Assembly (NCBI RefSeq): GCF_900119185.1
Contig: NZ_FPJE01000010.1
Coordinates: 1-64,000, forward strand
Origin: Sinomicrobium oceani
Lineage (GTDB): Bacteria > Bacteroidota > Bacteroidia > Flavobacteriales > Flavobacteriaceae
Direction of reading: 5' to 3'
Length of the DNA stretch: 64,000 bases
The number at the start of each line of letters is the position of its first letter. The first letter of the stretch is position 1. Of the stretch, positions 17,651 to 28,100 are shown one piece after another. Both the position numbers and the translations under genes were made by a program. The notes under the pieces were generated by a model. The model ran no database searches, was not told the origin of the DNA, and saw only the letters and a program-made list of their open reading frames with translations.

Positions 17651-19282
17651 TTATGCTTTGATTTCTGCCAATTTTTCCAGTACCCTGGCTACGGCTTCCG
17701 CACCCGGATCGGGGATTCCTTTCAGCGATTTTTCGGACAGGTAAGAAGAACGTCCGAAATCCGTATCCACGATTTCACGGGTTTTGTCGGCACCTTCTCT
17801 TGCTTTTTGTGCAGCGCGTTCAAGACTTCCGTTTTCCGATAATACATTAAAGGCCGGTTGCAACGCATCGATCATGGTTCGCTGCCCTTCTTCGGCACCT
17901 CCCAGAGCCTTCATGCGTTGTAAACCACGGAGAAGCGCTTTTCCGGGATGTAGTTCTTCCCGGTATGCATTTCCTGCACCGGTAAACATAATGGAGAGGA
18001 GTACGCCGCTCGATCCGCCGGTCTCACGGGCCAGTATTCGCCCCAGGGAAGTAAACAATGCTTCGGTATCCGCAAGAGGCAGACGGTCTTCCAGTTCCAG
18101 GATTTTCCGTGCCCCCGTCGCAAAAGTAGATCCGGCATCACCGTCTCCCACTTTTTCATCCAGCGCGTTCAGTTCCTTTTCCGAAGCGATGAGTTCTTCG
18201 GCAATAACACGGATTATCCTGGCGTTTTTTTCGTCTGTCGATGCCGTAAAAGGAATGATATCCGGGAGCTCGGGCCCCGGTATCGAAGTGATTTCCCCGA
18301 ATTCTTCCATACACCACGATGCAGGCGATGCCTTGTGGAGTAAAGCCTCCGTAATGTCGTTATCAAGTTCGAGCAGTGAGAGTGAAAATCCGTTCATGTT
18401 TAACGAAGTCATCAGCGGAGCAGGCCCTACGATATATTTTACCTGCCGGGCCAATGCGGATCGTCGGAAAGCATAACGCAGTACATTCATCTCTACCGGG
18501 GTAACACTTCCGAGATTGTTCAGTAGTAGTGCGTATTTCTTTTTGTTATCGGGAAGATACATGGTCAGCCGGTCCACGGCTTTTTTCATAAGGGCATCGG
18601 CTTTGTCCATTGATATGGTTTCCACGCCCGGTTCGCCGTGGATACCAAGTCCGAGTTCAGCTTCGGAAGGCTTTAATCTCGATGCTTCCGGGGCCCGGAA
18701 TTTCTGTCCTTCTTCCAGGGACAGTCCTATGGAATATGTTTGCCCGGCTACTTTCCGTGCCATGGCAGCAACCTTTTCCAGTGATGCTCCCGAGGCTGCA
18801 AGAGCCCCCGCGGTTTTATGCACAAAGAGTGTTCCGGCAAGTCCGCGTCGTTGGACATCTTTTCCCAGCGCTATATCGTCTCCTACGATCACTGTTTCTA
18901 CTTTATATCCCATAGCCCGGGCCTGTTCGGCTGCCAGCCCGAAATTCAGGCGGTCCCCGGTATAATTTTTTATGATGAGTACACAACCGTTGTCCCCGGT
19001 AGTGGCCAGAATAGCCGAGAGAACAGCTTCCACCGAAGGAGAAGCGAAGATTTCCCCGCATACGGCGGCCGTAAGCATACCCTGTCCTACAAAACCCGCA
19101 TGCGCAGGTTCGTGACCGGAGCCTCCTCCCGAAATGACCGATACCTGGGACTTGTCCGTTTTGGTGCGAAGTACCACTTTGATTTCAGGAAAGGTATCCA
19201 GCCGGGTGAGTTCGGGATTGGTAAGGAGCCCCTCGATCCCTTCGTTGACCACATGGTGGGGATCATTGATGAAAAATTTCAT
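17651..19282 (-). CDS. Dihydroxyacetone kinase, DhaK-DhaL fusion (ATP type)
   Basis: This 543-residue protein has a DhaK domain (about 1-325) carrying the SGGGSGHEPAHAGFVG block. His215 in the GIHGEPG motif is the residue that binds the substrate carbonyl as a hemiaminal. It is joined to a DhaL domain (about 350-540) with the Mg-ATP loop DEKVGDGDAGSTF. Such fusions phosphorylate dihydroxyacetone, glyceraldehyde or related trioses directly with ATP, unlike the PTS-linked enzymes. Length is slightly under the usual 570-590. It is a single gene on the minus strand. Confidence 0.92.
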   Translation of the reverse strand: MKFFINDPHHVVNEGIEGLLTNPELTRLDTFPEIKVVLRTKTDKSQVSVISGGGSGHEPAHAGFVGQGMLTAAVCGEIFASPSVEAVLSAILATTGDNGCVLIIKNYTGDRLNFGLAAEQARAMGYKVETVIVGDDIALGKDVQRRGLAGTLFVHKTAGALAASGASLEKVAAMARKVAGQTYSIGLSLEEGQKFRAPEASRLKPSEAELGLGIHGEPGVETISMDKADALMKKAVDRLTMYLPDNKKKYALLLNNLGSVTPVEMNVLRYAFRRSALARQVKYIVGPAPLMTSLNMNGFSLSLLELDNDITEALLHKASPASWCMEEFGEITSIPGPELPDIIPFTASTDEKNARIIRVIAEELIASEKELNALDEKVGDGDAGSTFATGARKILELEDRLPLADTEALFTSLGRILARETGGSSGVLLSIMFTGAGNAYREELHPGKALLRGLQRMKALGGAEEGQRTMIDALQPAFNVLSENGSLERAAQKAREGADKTREIVDTDFGRSSYLSEKSLKGIPDPGAEAVARVLEKLAEIKA

Positions 19283-19339
19283 AAATGTGCAGTTTTACCT
19301 TAAAGATAAGAAAAAGCCGCGAGAAGCGATGCCGGTTTG

Positions 19340-21229
19340 TTACCACCGATGGTATTCTTCATACGGAATAACCTCCGGTTTTCCGATCTGGAAATCAGGC
19401 AACATAAAGTCGTCATTGCTGATCGAGTTAGTTTTGATAACGTTGAATCCCTGCCCCGGTATGGACGGATAATAGGCCAGGGAAAACCTGAAGTTGTTGA
19501 ACACCAGGTAGTCGTTATTGATAAGTAAACCGATCCCTACCTTGGAATATACGGAACTGCTGAAAATCGAATGGTTTTCGTCGCCGACAAATCCTATGCT
19601 GGTATTAAAGAACGGGTTGAGACGGAATCCTGCAACATTCCAGGGCGAATAGGCCTGGAGCTGATAGGTAAAGGTGAATTTTCCGGTACCGAAGAGCGTT
19701 TCGCTGTCAAAACCGGAAATTCCGTTTTCTTCGTTAATATTCACCCGGTCCGATATAATCCCCATCCGCCTGTCGCCGATAACGAGTATCGGCTGGGCAA
19801 AATGTCTGATATACCAGCTCCCCAGGGCCTTTATATTACTGAAGTACAGCCCGTCCAGGCGGAAAGCGCTCTGAAGCCTTCTGTTCCGATAATAAAAAGA
19901 ACCTATTTCGGCATTAATATTAAAATATCCCCATTTGTAATAATTCCCGAAAGCATATTTTCCCCCGAGATAAACCTGATTTTCCCGGTTTTTATTCCGC
20001 ATACCGAAGGTCATGCTGTATGTCCGGCCGATCGGAACATCTTCTACAATGTCGTAGTTGAAAAGAAATTTGTCCTGCACAAACTTTCGGGAAGAGATCC
20101 CTATACTGGCCAGTATGAGCTGTTCGTCGGAAAAGAAACCGACGGAGTCGTAGGCCATTGACGGAACTTCCTTGTAATTGCGATTGAGGTACCGGAGTGC
20201 CGTGACCAGGCTTGTGGTACGCTCTTCTTCGGTATTTCCCTTTAAGATCCGGAACGCATAGCCGCCCCATACATCCTGGGCTACGGATTTCATATTCTGC
20301 ATGGCATAAACTCCGGTAGCATCGGGCAGGGAATCGCGGAGCAGGTTTTCTTCGACATATATTCCTCCGGCCCAGCGGGTGTAAGGTGAGAAGAAATTCC
20401 GGTTGAGTCCGAAACTTTTCCGGGTATTTTTCCCCCTCCAGATTTCATAATTCAACTGGCCCTGGACATAGGTGTTCATAATATTCGGTACAGTGTACCG
20501 ACCGAGATATGAGGTTTCCCCGGTGTTGAGTTTTTTCTCGAATTCGTTCCGGAATTCGTGTCCCAGACCAAAAAAATTGCGTTCTGTCAATTCAAAAGAA
20601 GTCCGGGAGGAAGAAGCAGATCCGCTCGGGGCCAGACTCCAGGCATCCAGTACCCGGATCTGTATATCTACGGAGTCCGGACTGTTGGGAATATCCACGG
20701 GGACAATGATAACCCGTCTTACGAAGCGTTGTCTCCGTATCAAACGTTCGGACTCTTCGATGATAAGGGAATCGAGTTGTTCGTTTTTCTTAAATAACAA
20801 CAAGTTGCGTATGGTTATCTCTTTGGTTTTGAGGTGGATGCTGTTTCCTGCACGTTCAATCCACTTTTCCGGTACATGAGTGGTGTCGGCGATGGAATAT
20901 CCGAAAGGATCGAGAGTGGTAATATCGATATTCCTGATGGTTTTCCCGGTTTTCCCCATATAGGTTACACGCATTTCCGGCGCATCCCCGAGAATTTTTT
21001 CCCGGTCTCTGGATTTTTTCTTCTGGTTTACAGGACGAAATATCAGGCGGTGCAGAAAACCGGTGAATTTTCTTTTCCTGGAATAATCTTCGATATTCTG
21101 GTAGAGCTGTTTTCCTTTTTTTTCCGTAGAATCCTGCTGCTTTTCCACAGGAGACACCTGTGCGGTCAATGGCATGGTCATCGCGAGAAAAACGAATAAC
21201 AGTACAGCATTTATAATCTTCCCCCTCAT
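19340..21229 (-). CDS. Omp85/BamA-like outer-membrane barrel protein
   Basis: This 629-residue protein has a signal peptide ending LTAQ. A segment near 90-210 resembles POTRA modules (KTIRNIDITTLDPFG, VIIVPVDIPNSPDSVDIQIRVLDAW). A long C-terminal beta barrel follows with many aromatic strands and the closing FNNFRFSLAYYPSIPG. This layout fits the surface-antigen/Omp85 superfamily (PF01103 type), and its members insert or export proteins or lipids. It has fewer POTRA domains than BamA, so it is a paralogue, not the essential assembly factor. The partner is unknown. Confidence 0.7.
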   Translation of the reverse strand: MRGKIINAVLLFVFLAMTMPLTAQVSPVEKQQDSTEKKGKQLYQNIEDYSRKRKFTGFLHRLIFRPVNQKKKSRDREKILGDAPEMRVTYMGKTGKTIRNIDITTLDPFGYSIADTTHVPEKWIERAGNSIHLKTKEITIRNLLLFKKNEQLDSLIIEESERLIRRQRFVRRVIIVPVDIPNSPDSVDIQIRVLDAWSLAPSGSASSSRTSFELTERNFFGLGHEFRNEFEKKLNTGETSYLGRYTVPNIMNTYVQGQLNYEIWRGKNTRKSFGLNRNFFSPYTRWAGGIYVEENLLRDSLPDATGVYAMQNMKSVAQDVWGGYAFRILKGNTEEERTTSLVTALRYLNRNYKEVPSMAYDSVGFFSDEQLILASIGISSRKFVQDKFLFNYDIVEDVPIGRTYSMTFGMRNKNRENQVYLGGKYAFGNYYKWGYFNINAEIGSFYYRNRRLQSAFRLDGLYFSNIKALGSWYIRHFAQPILVIGDRRMGIISDRVNINEENGISGFDSETLFGTGKFTFTYQLQAYSPWNVAGFRLNPFFNTSIGFVGDENHSIFSSSVYSKVGIGLLINNDYLVFNNFRFSLAYYPSIPGQGFNVIKTNSISNDDFMLPDFQIGKPEVIPYEEYHRW

Positions 21230-21311
21230 GCCACGAAAGTTTTTCGCCCGAAAGGTAATAATTAAAAAAATAATGGCGTACTGTTTTATGAGTCCGGTTT
21301 GGATATGGCCC

Positions 21312-21347
21312 TAAAAAAGAGAACAAGAGGCCTGTAGGGCCTCTTGT
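21312..21347 (-). terminator. Rho-independent terminator of the amide hydrolase gene
   Basis: The perfect ten-base inverted repeat ACAAGAGGCC/GGCCTCTTGT (21323-21332 and 21338-21347) is followed on the minus strand by a T-run at 21318-21313. It lies 31 bases after the stop at 21378. Confidence 0.85.
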
Positions 21348-21377
21348 GGCTGTGGTAGCGAAGCGCCTGGAAAGAAA

Positions 21378-22430
21378 TTAAATACCTTTGAATGCAAAAG
21401 GCCGGGCTACGGCAAAGCTCGCGGATGTTTCTCCGCTGTATGTTTTGAAATTGTCGAGACGAAGTACCCGGGTGGGGTTTCCTTTCGAAAAGTCGAATTT
21501 TTTAAGGTCTACCCAGAAAGTGTCCGGGGTCAGTACGGTCTCGAAATAATACACCTTATGCTTCTGGTCGGCTACGGAGCGCCATCGCGTACTGGATATA
21601 TTGGGTTCCTGTTCTGAAGAAATACCAAAGGGTACCGAACAATTTCTTATGACACTGAATACACTGGCTACGGCGACACGGGTATTGTCGGTTTTCGGAA
21701 TAGCATCGATGTAGTAGGAAGCCCTGACAAACCTGTCGGCAGCCCTGTTTGTTCCGGGAAGCATGGTAGTACCGGGGATCTGTTTCCAGTAACCGTCGAT
21801 GGAAAGTTGCTGCTCAAAAACAGGTGAATTGGTCATAACGGTGTACGAAGGGTCGTGGTGAATAACCAGTTTGCCTGCGATATATTCGAAGATAGCGTTA
21901 TCTCCTCCGGCATCGGAAAGGGAGAGGTGGAGTGTTGTAAATTTTTTGCTCCCGGGAATATAGTCGGAAACAATAACAAATTCTTCCCTGGCGAGTGCTT
22001 CCACAGCCTCGTTGACCGTAGCAAAATTGTCCAGTACGTACTGTGCCCAGGCGGATATGGTAAGTCCTTTCTGACCGCTTTTGGGATCAAAATCCGGGTA
22101 TTCCGATTCCACCAGCCAGAGTAAGTTGGCCACCAGTCCCTTTTCATTCATACCATCTACGGTAGCCATATCCCACGCGCTTGTGATCACGCTTCCGTAT
22201 TTCGAGGTCCACCCGATAGAAGCAGGGCCGACTTCGCCCTGTCGTTCCATTCCCCTGGGAAACATCCAGAGATTGGCATCGATCTCATCTCTCCAATCCA
22301 TCGATCTTGCTGTAATCACCGTATTGTCGGAGCCCTTGTAGACGACACGTGTACAAGCGCTGAGGTGTTGATAATAACTGAAAGACAGCATCAGTAGAAT
22401 ACATAGGAAGATGATCCGTTTCGCTTTCAT
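21378..22430 (-). CDS. Exported Ntn-type linear amide hydrolase (choloylglycine hydrolase family)
   Basis: This 350-residue protein has a signal peptide whose end, LSAC, places Cys26 at the mature N terminus. The sequence then reads CTRVVYKGSDNTVITARSMD, the typical start of penicillin V acylase/bile salt hydrolase-like enzymes, where the first Cys is the nucleophile. Further family signs are SAWDMATVDGMNEKGLVANLL and TNSPVFEQQL. Natural substrates could be acylated amino compounds, including N-acyl homoserine lactones; this is inference. The same LSAC also fits a lipobox, an oddity discussed in the findings. Confidence 0.85.
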   Translation of the reverse strand: MKAKRIIFLCILLMLSFSYYQHLSACTRVVYKGSDNTVITARSMDWRDEIDANLWMFPRGMERQGEVGPASIGWTSKYGSVITSAWDMATVDGMNEKGLVANLLWLVESEYPDFDPKSGQKGLTISAWAQYVLDNFATVNEAVEALAREEFVIVSDYIPGSKKFTTLHLSLSDAGGDNAIFEYIAGKLVIHHDPSYTVMTNSPVFEQQLSIDGYWKQIPGTTMLPGTNRAADRFVRASYYIDAIPKTDNTRVAVASVFSVIRNCSVPFGISSEQEPNISSTRWRSVADQKHKVYYFETVLTPDTFWVDLKKFDFSKGNPTRVLRLDNFKTYSGETSASFAVARPFAFKGI

Positions 22431-22851
22431 GAGAAATGTTTTTTAGCAATAGTTAAATTAAAGTCCGTAGCCGATGATCTATAGCTCAGCAATCTTTTTC
22501 AGATCCCGGAGACAAGATAAAGATAGCCAAAACAATGGTGGGGGGCATAGCACAGCTTTGATATTACCCTCACTAAAATACACATTTTAAAACGATTTGT
22601 ACCTCGGATATTCCAAAAAGAAAAAAGTATTGCTTCACCGCTTTCGTGTTTCGGTAGGTGTCCTTCAGATGAAAGGACATAAAAAAAGGCTTTGACATCA
22701 GGGCGAAAGCGGCTGCTTTGTGAAGAGATTAGTACAGGAGGCGTCTGACCATTAAAGCTTCAAAACAATGGTTCTCCAGGGCAGTTCGGAGCAAGAGAAG
22801 AATACCTGTAAAGGATTACCGGGCTTCCGAGTGAGCCCGGTAACAAAACGA
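22431..22851. other. Intergenic region with two hairpins, no gene
   Basis: This 421-base gap lies between thioredoxin and the amide hydrolase. It contains TTACCGGGCT-8nt-AGCCCGGTAA (22816-22843), just after the thioredoxin stop and possibly a terminator without a clear T-run. A second small hairpin is TGTCCTT-7nt-AAGGACA near 22659-22679. I see no coding potential. Confidence 0.4.
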
Positions 22852-23154
22852 TCAAAGGTTTTCCCTGATAAGTCTTTCCAGTTCATGGGCGGGAAATACT
22901 CCCGATTGCCGCCATCGGATCTGTCCGTTTTTAAAAATAATCAGCGTAGGCACACTACGCACCTGGTATGTTGCAGCTACCTGCGGATTTTTGTCGATAT
23001 CGATCTTGATAATAGTTGCCGTGTCTCCTATGCGATCCTTAAGCTCCTTAAGTGCAGGGGCCTGCATTTTACACGGGCCGCACCACTCGGCAAAAAAATC
23101 GACTAGTACCGGCTTGTCCTGGTTTATGATCTCATTAAACTTCATAATATTCAA
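22852..23154 (-). CDS. trxA: Thioredoxin
   Basis: This 100-residue classic thioredoxin has the fold order [18 protein letters not shown] with the WCGPC active site, then [27 protein letters not shown] with the cis-Pro loop. There is no signal peptide, so it is cytosolic and keeps protein dithiols reduced with thioredoxin reductase, which is not in this window. A two-residue-shifted second ATG (MKFNEI) is possible. It is divergent from the ECF sigma gene at 23411. Confidence 0.93.
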   Translation of the reverse strand: MNIMKFNEIINQDKPVLVDFFAEWCGPCKMQAPALKELKDRIGDTATIIKIDIDKNPQVAATYQVRSVPTLIIFKNGQIRWRQSGVFPAHELERLIRENL

Positions 23155-23410
23155 AATATATTCGTACTACTTAAAGTTACTGAATTTTTCATGCTTTTTT
23201 AGCATGGGTACAAAGTTCTGCAAATTCATGAAATTTTACAGTGACTTCGGTTACATGAAAAACTCCTGTCTTTAAATCTTTCGTTATAATCGAGGAAAAA
23301 CTTACATTTTAAAACATAAAAGGAGCGTCTAACAATAACTTTAAAGTTTTTTAATGTTCCTGCAAACACCGGAAGATATAAACGGGCATACATTTGAAAT
23401 TGAATTTTAA

Positions 23411-23938
23411 ATGTCGTGGTGTATGTCTTTACTGTCAGGTTTTAAAAAAGGAGATAAGAAGGCATTAGAACATATCTACCTGAGGTATTATAAAAGGGTA
23501 TATCTTCTAAGCTTACACTTTACCGGAAGTCCTCCGGAAGCAGAGGATCTGGTTCATGACATTTTTCTACGGTTGTACAGGGGCAGGGATAAACTCTCGG
23601 ACGAAGTGCCCCTGGAAGCACAGCTGGTAAGGATCGCCAAATTCCATATTCTGGACACGCTGAAGAAGAAAAAAAACATATATGTTACCGGTTTTGTATC
23701 CGAACTTCAGACCTTTTCCGATGATGAAGATTCGGAAAACGGGATAATATACCGTAAAAAACTGCTCAGAGCCATGGAAGCACTACCTGCCAAATGTAAA
23801 GAGATCTTTACCCTTTATAGATTGGAAGGGCTCACCAGGGGAGAAATTGCCGCGTATAAGAATATTTCGGTAAAAACTGTGGAGAACCAGATATCCAAGG
23901 CGATCAGGATTATCAGAAAAGAGGTGGAATCCATGTAA
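23411..23938 (+). CDS. ECF-type RNA polymerase sigma factor
   Basis: This 175-residue protein has sigma region 2 (YLRYYKRVYLLSLHF, then AEDLVHDIFLRLYRG) and region 4 (LEGLTRGEIAAYKNISVKTVENQISKA, split near 135-165). It is the first gene of a sigma-FecR-SusC-SusD-phosphodiesterase series. In Bacteroidota such factors direct transcription of the neighbouring SusC/D genes when the anti-sigma protein releases them. An alternative ATG lies four codons in. I could not recognise its target promoter. Confidence 0.9.
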   Translation: MSWCMSLLSGFKKGDKKALEHIYLRYYKRVYLLSLHFTGSPPEAEDLVHDIFLRLYRGRDKLSDEVPLEAQLVRIAKFHILDTLKKKKNIYVTGFVSELQTFSDDEDSENGIIYRKKLLRAMEALPAKCKEIFTLYRLEGLTRGEIAAYKNISVKTVENQISKAIRIIRKEVESM

Positions 23939-24038
23939 AACCAATATTTTTTGAGGTTAAAGAAACCGTTAAGAAAAGGTAAATCGGTAGGGGAAAGGGC
24001 TTTAGAAATCGAATATCAAGTGTATTCATTTTTAAAAT

Positions 24039-24929
24039 ATGAAAGAAAAAACGACACCCTCCGGTAACTATGAGGAAAGCGAATTTCACCGACAGGCCGA
24101 ATGGGTCTGGCAATCGTCCGGAAATACGGAACCGGAGGATGAAATACTCCGGGACAGGATATGGACACGTATACGAAAATCAATCCGGAAAGAACGATAT
24201 GCTTTTTACCGTTTAGCAGCTGCAGCAGTACTTGTTGTACTTATTTCCGTTGGTCTTGGATGGTATTTGATGCCCGGTTCGGAGGAAATACGCATCGCCA
24301 ATGAAAATAATACCCCCAGACATATAACCCTTGAAGACGGCTCGAAAGTGATACTGAACCGTCATTCGTCCCTGACTTATCACACCTCCCGAAAAAGAAA
24401 GGTAAGACTTAGCGGGGAGGCCTTTTTTGATATTTCAAGGGACACCCTTCATCCTTTTGAAATAGAAACGGAGGTTCTTCGGGTGACGGTTCTCGGAACC
24501 CGGTTTAATGTCTATTCTTATCACGAAAACCCGGATAGCAGGGTGTCCCTGTATTCGGGTAAGGTATCGGTAGGAGTGAAGAACGGTCCCGAAGAAAAGA
24601 TATACCCGGGAGAAGAGTACCAGTATAACTTTGAAAATAACCAGGGTGTTGTCAGGAAGTTCCGCCGGGAAAATGCGGTTTCCTGGACCTCTTCTCTCAT
24701 CCGGTGCAATGATACTCCTTTGGAGGACCTCTTCATAAAAATAGAAAACTATTACGGAATAACATTAGTTTACGATCCGGAGGAAGTGAAAACCTGTCAT
24801 ATTACAGGGACCTTCAAAATGGAGGATGACATTTCCGGGTTTTTCAGGATCATAGGCTTTTCGCACAATATACATATAGAGAAAATAACAACAGGTAAAT
24901 ACCGGGTCATATCCGATTCCTGTAAATAA
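24039..24929 (+). CDS. FecR-type anti-sigma factor
   Basis: This 296-residue protein has a cytosolic N-terminal part, one membrane helix (about 58-78) and a periplasmic FecR domain (ITLEDGSKVILNRHSSLTY, VRLSGEAFFDIS, LRVTVLGTRFNVYSY, PGEEYQYN). The C-terminal part, with VSWTSSLIRCNDTPLEDLF and ITGTFKMEDDISGF, is the DUF4974-type end that contacts the STN domain of the receptor. It passes the signal from the SusC protein at 25142 to the sigma factor at 23411. The gap to the sigma gene is 100 bases. Confidence 0.9.
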   Translation: MKEKTTPSGNYEESEFHRQAEWVWQSSGNTEPEDEILRDRIWTRIRKSIRKERYAFYRLAAAAVLVVLISVGLGWYLMPGSEEIRIANENNTPRHITLEDGSKVILNRHSSLTYHTSRKRKVRLSGEAFFDISRDTLHPFEIETEVLRVTVLGTRFNVYSYHENPDSRVSLYSGKVSVGVKNGPEEKIYPGEEYQYNFENNQGVVRKFRRENAVSWTSSLIRCNDTPLEDLFIKIENYYGITLVYDPEEVKTCHITGTFKMEDDISGFFRIIGFSHNIHIEKITTGKYRVISDSCK

Positions 24930-24934
24930 AAAAA

Positions 24935-24960
24935 GAGGAAAATCCGGCCCGATTTCCCTC
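24935..24960 (+). other. Hairpin between fecR and susC (attenuator-like)
   Basis: GAGGAAAATC pairs with GATTTCCCTC with one mismatch, leaving a loop of about six bases. It stands six bases after the FecR stop and 180 bases before the SusC start. No T-run follows, so it is not a standard terminator. A comparable structure is found at the second FecR-SusC junction (60276-60323). Confidence 0.4.
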
Positions 24961-25141
24961 TTCGGAAATTTATTAACAAGTAATAAATAAAAAACCAAAC
25001 ATAGCAAATCTTATGAGAAATTTCAAGTAAAGAAGTATGAAAAACGATGATCGTAAACCAGGTCATCCTGACCATCATGTGTAACTACCGCTTACGGCCC
25101 TTGCGATAGTTGCTTTAAAACCAAAAATAACAAGTAATACA

Positions 25142-28100
25142 ATGAAATTGAAACAATTTTTCTGCATGAAAATATGTTGTATCCTCATATTTTCCACCCC
25201 TCTTTTTGCTGTTAACAGCCATCTTACGGATACGTTGTACGGAACCCGGAAACTGGGTGTTATTCTCGAAGTGATAAAAGCGAATTACCGGGACATTAAC
25301 TTTGTTTACGATCCGGAAAAATTCCGGGATGTCACCGTAACCGGCTTTCGGTTTGAAAAAGACCTGAATGTACGCCAGAACCTCGATAACCTGGAGGAGG
25401 TTGCCCCTGTATCTTACCTGATAGAAGGCTCTACGATAGCATTGCGACGAATACATACCGTGTCCGAAGATTTTCAGCAGGGCCTGATAAAGGGAAAAGT
25501 ACTCGATGAAAACGATGTTCCGGTTTTCGGTGCCAGTGTATTCATACCGGGTACGGACAAGGGGTCTGTGACCGATATAGACGGTAATTATGAGCTTCAT
25601 ACGGATGTTTTTCCCGTAGAGATACAGGTATCTTACCTGGGATACAAAATTCAAAAAATCCGGGTATCCGAAGACCGGGAAAATATGGTTATCCGACTGG
25701 AGCCTGCTTTCGAGAGCCTTAATGAAGTAGTGGTAACCGGTCAGGGAGCCGATGTGCGTAAAAAAAGGTTGTCTACCAGGGTAACCACGATCAATGCGGA
25801 AGAACTGGAGAAAATTCCTTCGCAGCGAATAGATCAGCAATTGTCGGCGAAGTTGCCTAATGCCCAGATCAATCTTACGGGAGGGCAGGCAGGAGCCACT
25901 TCGATTATCCGTGCAAGAGGAGTCAACTCTGCGTTTGTAAATTCAACACCCATAATTTACCTCGATGGGGTGCGGCTGGACAATCTCAATACCCGTTCCG
26001 CTTTGGGCGGAAGTTCACAAGGATCTTCCATGAGTGCTCTAGCTGATATTCCTATGGATAATATAGAAAAAATCGAGTATATAAACGGAGGGGCAGCCAC
26101 AACACTATACGGTTCTGACGCGGCCAACGGGGTGATACAGATATTTACTAAAAAAGGAGGACGGCCCGGTACGAACCTTACTCTGCAAGCCGAATCGGGG
26201 TTTGAAACGCCAACTACGGATTTTCTGTATTTCAACCGGACTAAAGACCTGTTGTTTCGTACGGGAGCCTATCAGAAATACAGGTTGAATGTCAACGGAG
26301 AAAGCGAAAGCGGGTTCGGATATAACTTTTCCGGAAGTTTTTTAAACAGTTCAGGAGTCCAGATACACGATCAGAATGAGAACCAGAAGGCAGATTTCAG
26401 TACCGGTTTTCGTGCCAGACTTGCGGATAACATAGATTATGAGAGTTCGTTTATTTATGTGTATAACAGGTATAAAAGAAACCGTAACGGTAACCAGGGA
26501 GGTTATACGGGGCTTTGGTTTGCCGAAGACGGAGCATCTTCCATTACGGGGCCGGGCTTTAATAACAGGCTCGATGAACTCTCCGGAGAGGAGTTTGCCG
26601 CGATAAGAGAATTCGTGGATAATGCCGAAAAACTCCAGGACAATCACATCGTGGTAAACCGTTTTACTACGTCGCAGATATTTAAATACCGTCCCGTAGA
26701 TAATCTGCTGTTAAAGTTTACCGGGGGGATCGATTTCCGGATGCAGGATCAAAATACCGTGCAGACCAATGCCTATCTTTCGGCAACCCGGGGACAGGAG
26801 ATCACAGACCAGGGCAGTATACAAAATGTACAGCGCAATTATCTCGGGGTTACCCTGGAACTTACCGCCCAGCATACCTATGAAATCGGCGACTTTTCTC
26901 TGATATCTACTGTCGGGGGGCAGTTTTTCCGGACCAGAGACAGGCAGATACTCTACAGCGGAAGTAATATCCGGGATGGCGCACAGACGATAAGTGACGC
27001 TGCTATAAAGGACAGTGATGAATATTTGAATGAAGTTTTGAATTACGGGGTCTACCTGCAGGAAAACATAGGATATGCAGATAAACTGTTTCTGGATCTG
27101 GGGATCCGGGGAGACCGTAACCCGGCTTTCGGGGACAATATAGGCACGCAATTCTATCCGAAGGCAGGACTTTCTTATATGATATCCTCTGAGCCCTGGT
27201 TTAAACCGGGGGTGTTGAATTCCCTGCGATTCAGAACCAGTTATGGTATTGCCGGAAACCTGCCTCCTGCGTATGCTAATGAAAAAACAATTTCTTTTGA
27301 TGGTTTTAAGGGAGCGCAGGCCGCCTTTTTCGGGCAGCCCGGAAACGATAATCTGAAACCCGAAAAAACCACTACAATAGAAGCGGGTATCGATATTGGC
27401 TTCTGGAATAACCGTATCAATGTGTCTGCCGGTTATTACCGGGCACTGACCAGGGATGCCCTGTTCTACGTTCCGCCTGCTCCTTCCGGAGGATACAGGG
27501 TAAGCCAGTTGTACAACATCGGCGAGATCGAGAATTATGGTCTGGAAATCAGTACTGTCATAGTACCGGTACAGACCCAAGACATAACGCTGAGCATTAA
27601 TGCCTCCCTGAATACGCTTCATAACGAAGTTGTAGACGCAGGAGGGGCTCCGGCATTCAATATCAACGGATTTAGTTCGAGAACCTTGCAGACCGTAGTA
27701 CAGGAAGGGTATCCCGTTGGGTTTATCCGTGGTAATTACGGTGTTTTTGACGATAACGGTGTCCTGGAACAAACAACGCCACAATCGTATCTCGGATCTA
27801 CCATACCTGAAGTTTTTGGTAACCTGGGACTCAATTTTTCATATAAAAACCTCAGCCTGTTCAGTAATGCCTCCTACCAGACCGGAGCTTATGCCGCAAA
27901 CTGGGATGCTCAGTTCCGTTATTATTACGGCGCCTCCGAACAGTTTGTCCCTGAAGGAGAAATAGAAGTCAACGGAAGGAGGAATTGGTTGAATATCACC
28001 AATCGTTTTGTAGAAAAGACAGACTTTCTGAAAATACGCACTATCGGAATGAGCTATTACCTTACTCCGCGTGAAAAAGCATTCTACAAGTCGCTGACTT

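Noticed and set aside
17784-18476. 230-codon plus-strand frame opposite the dihydroxyacetone kinase
   Set aside because: Serine/arginine-rich antisense shadow of a well-recognised gene.
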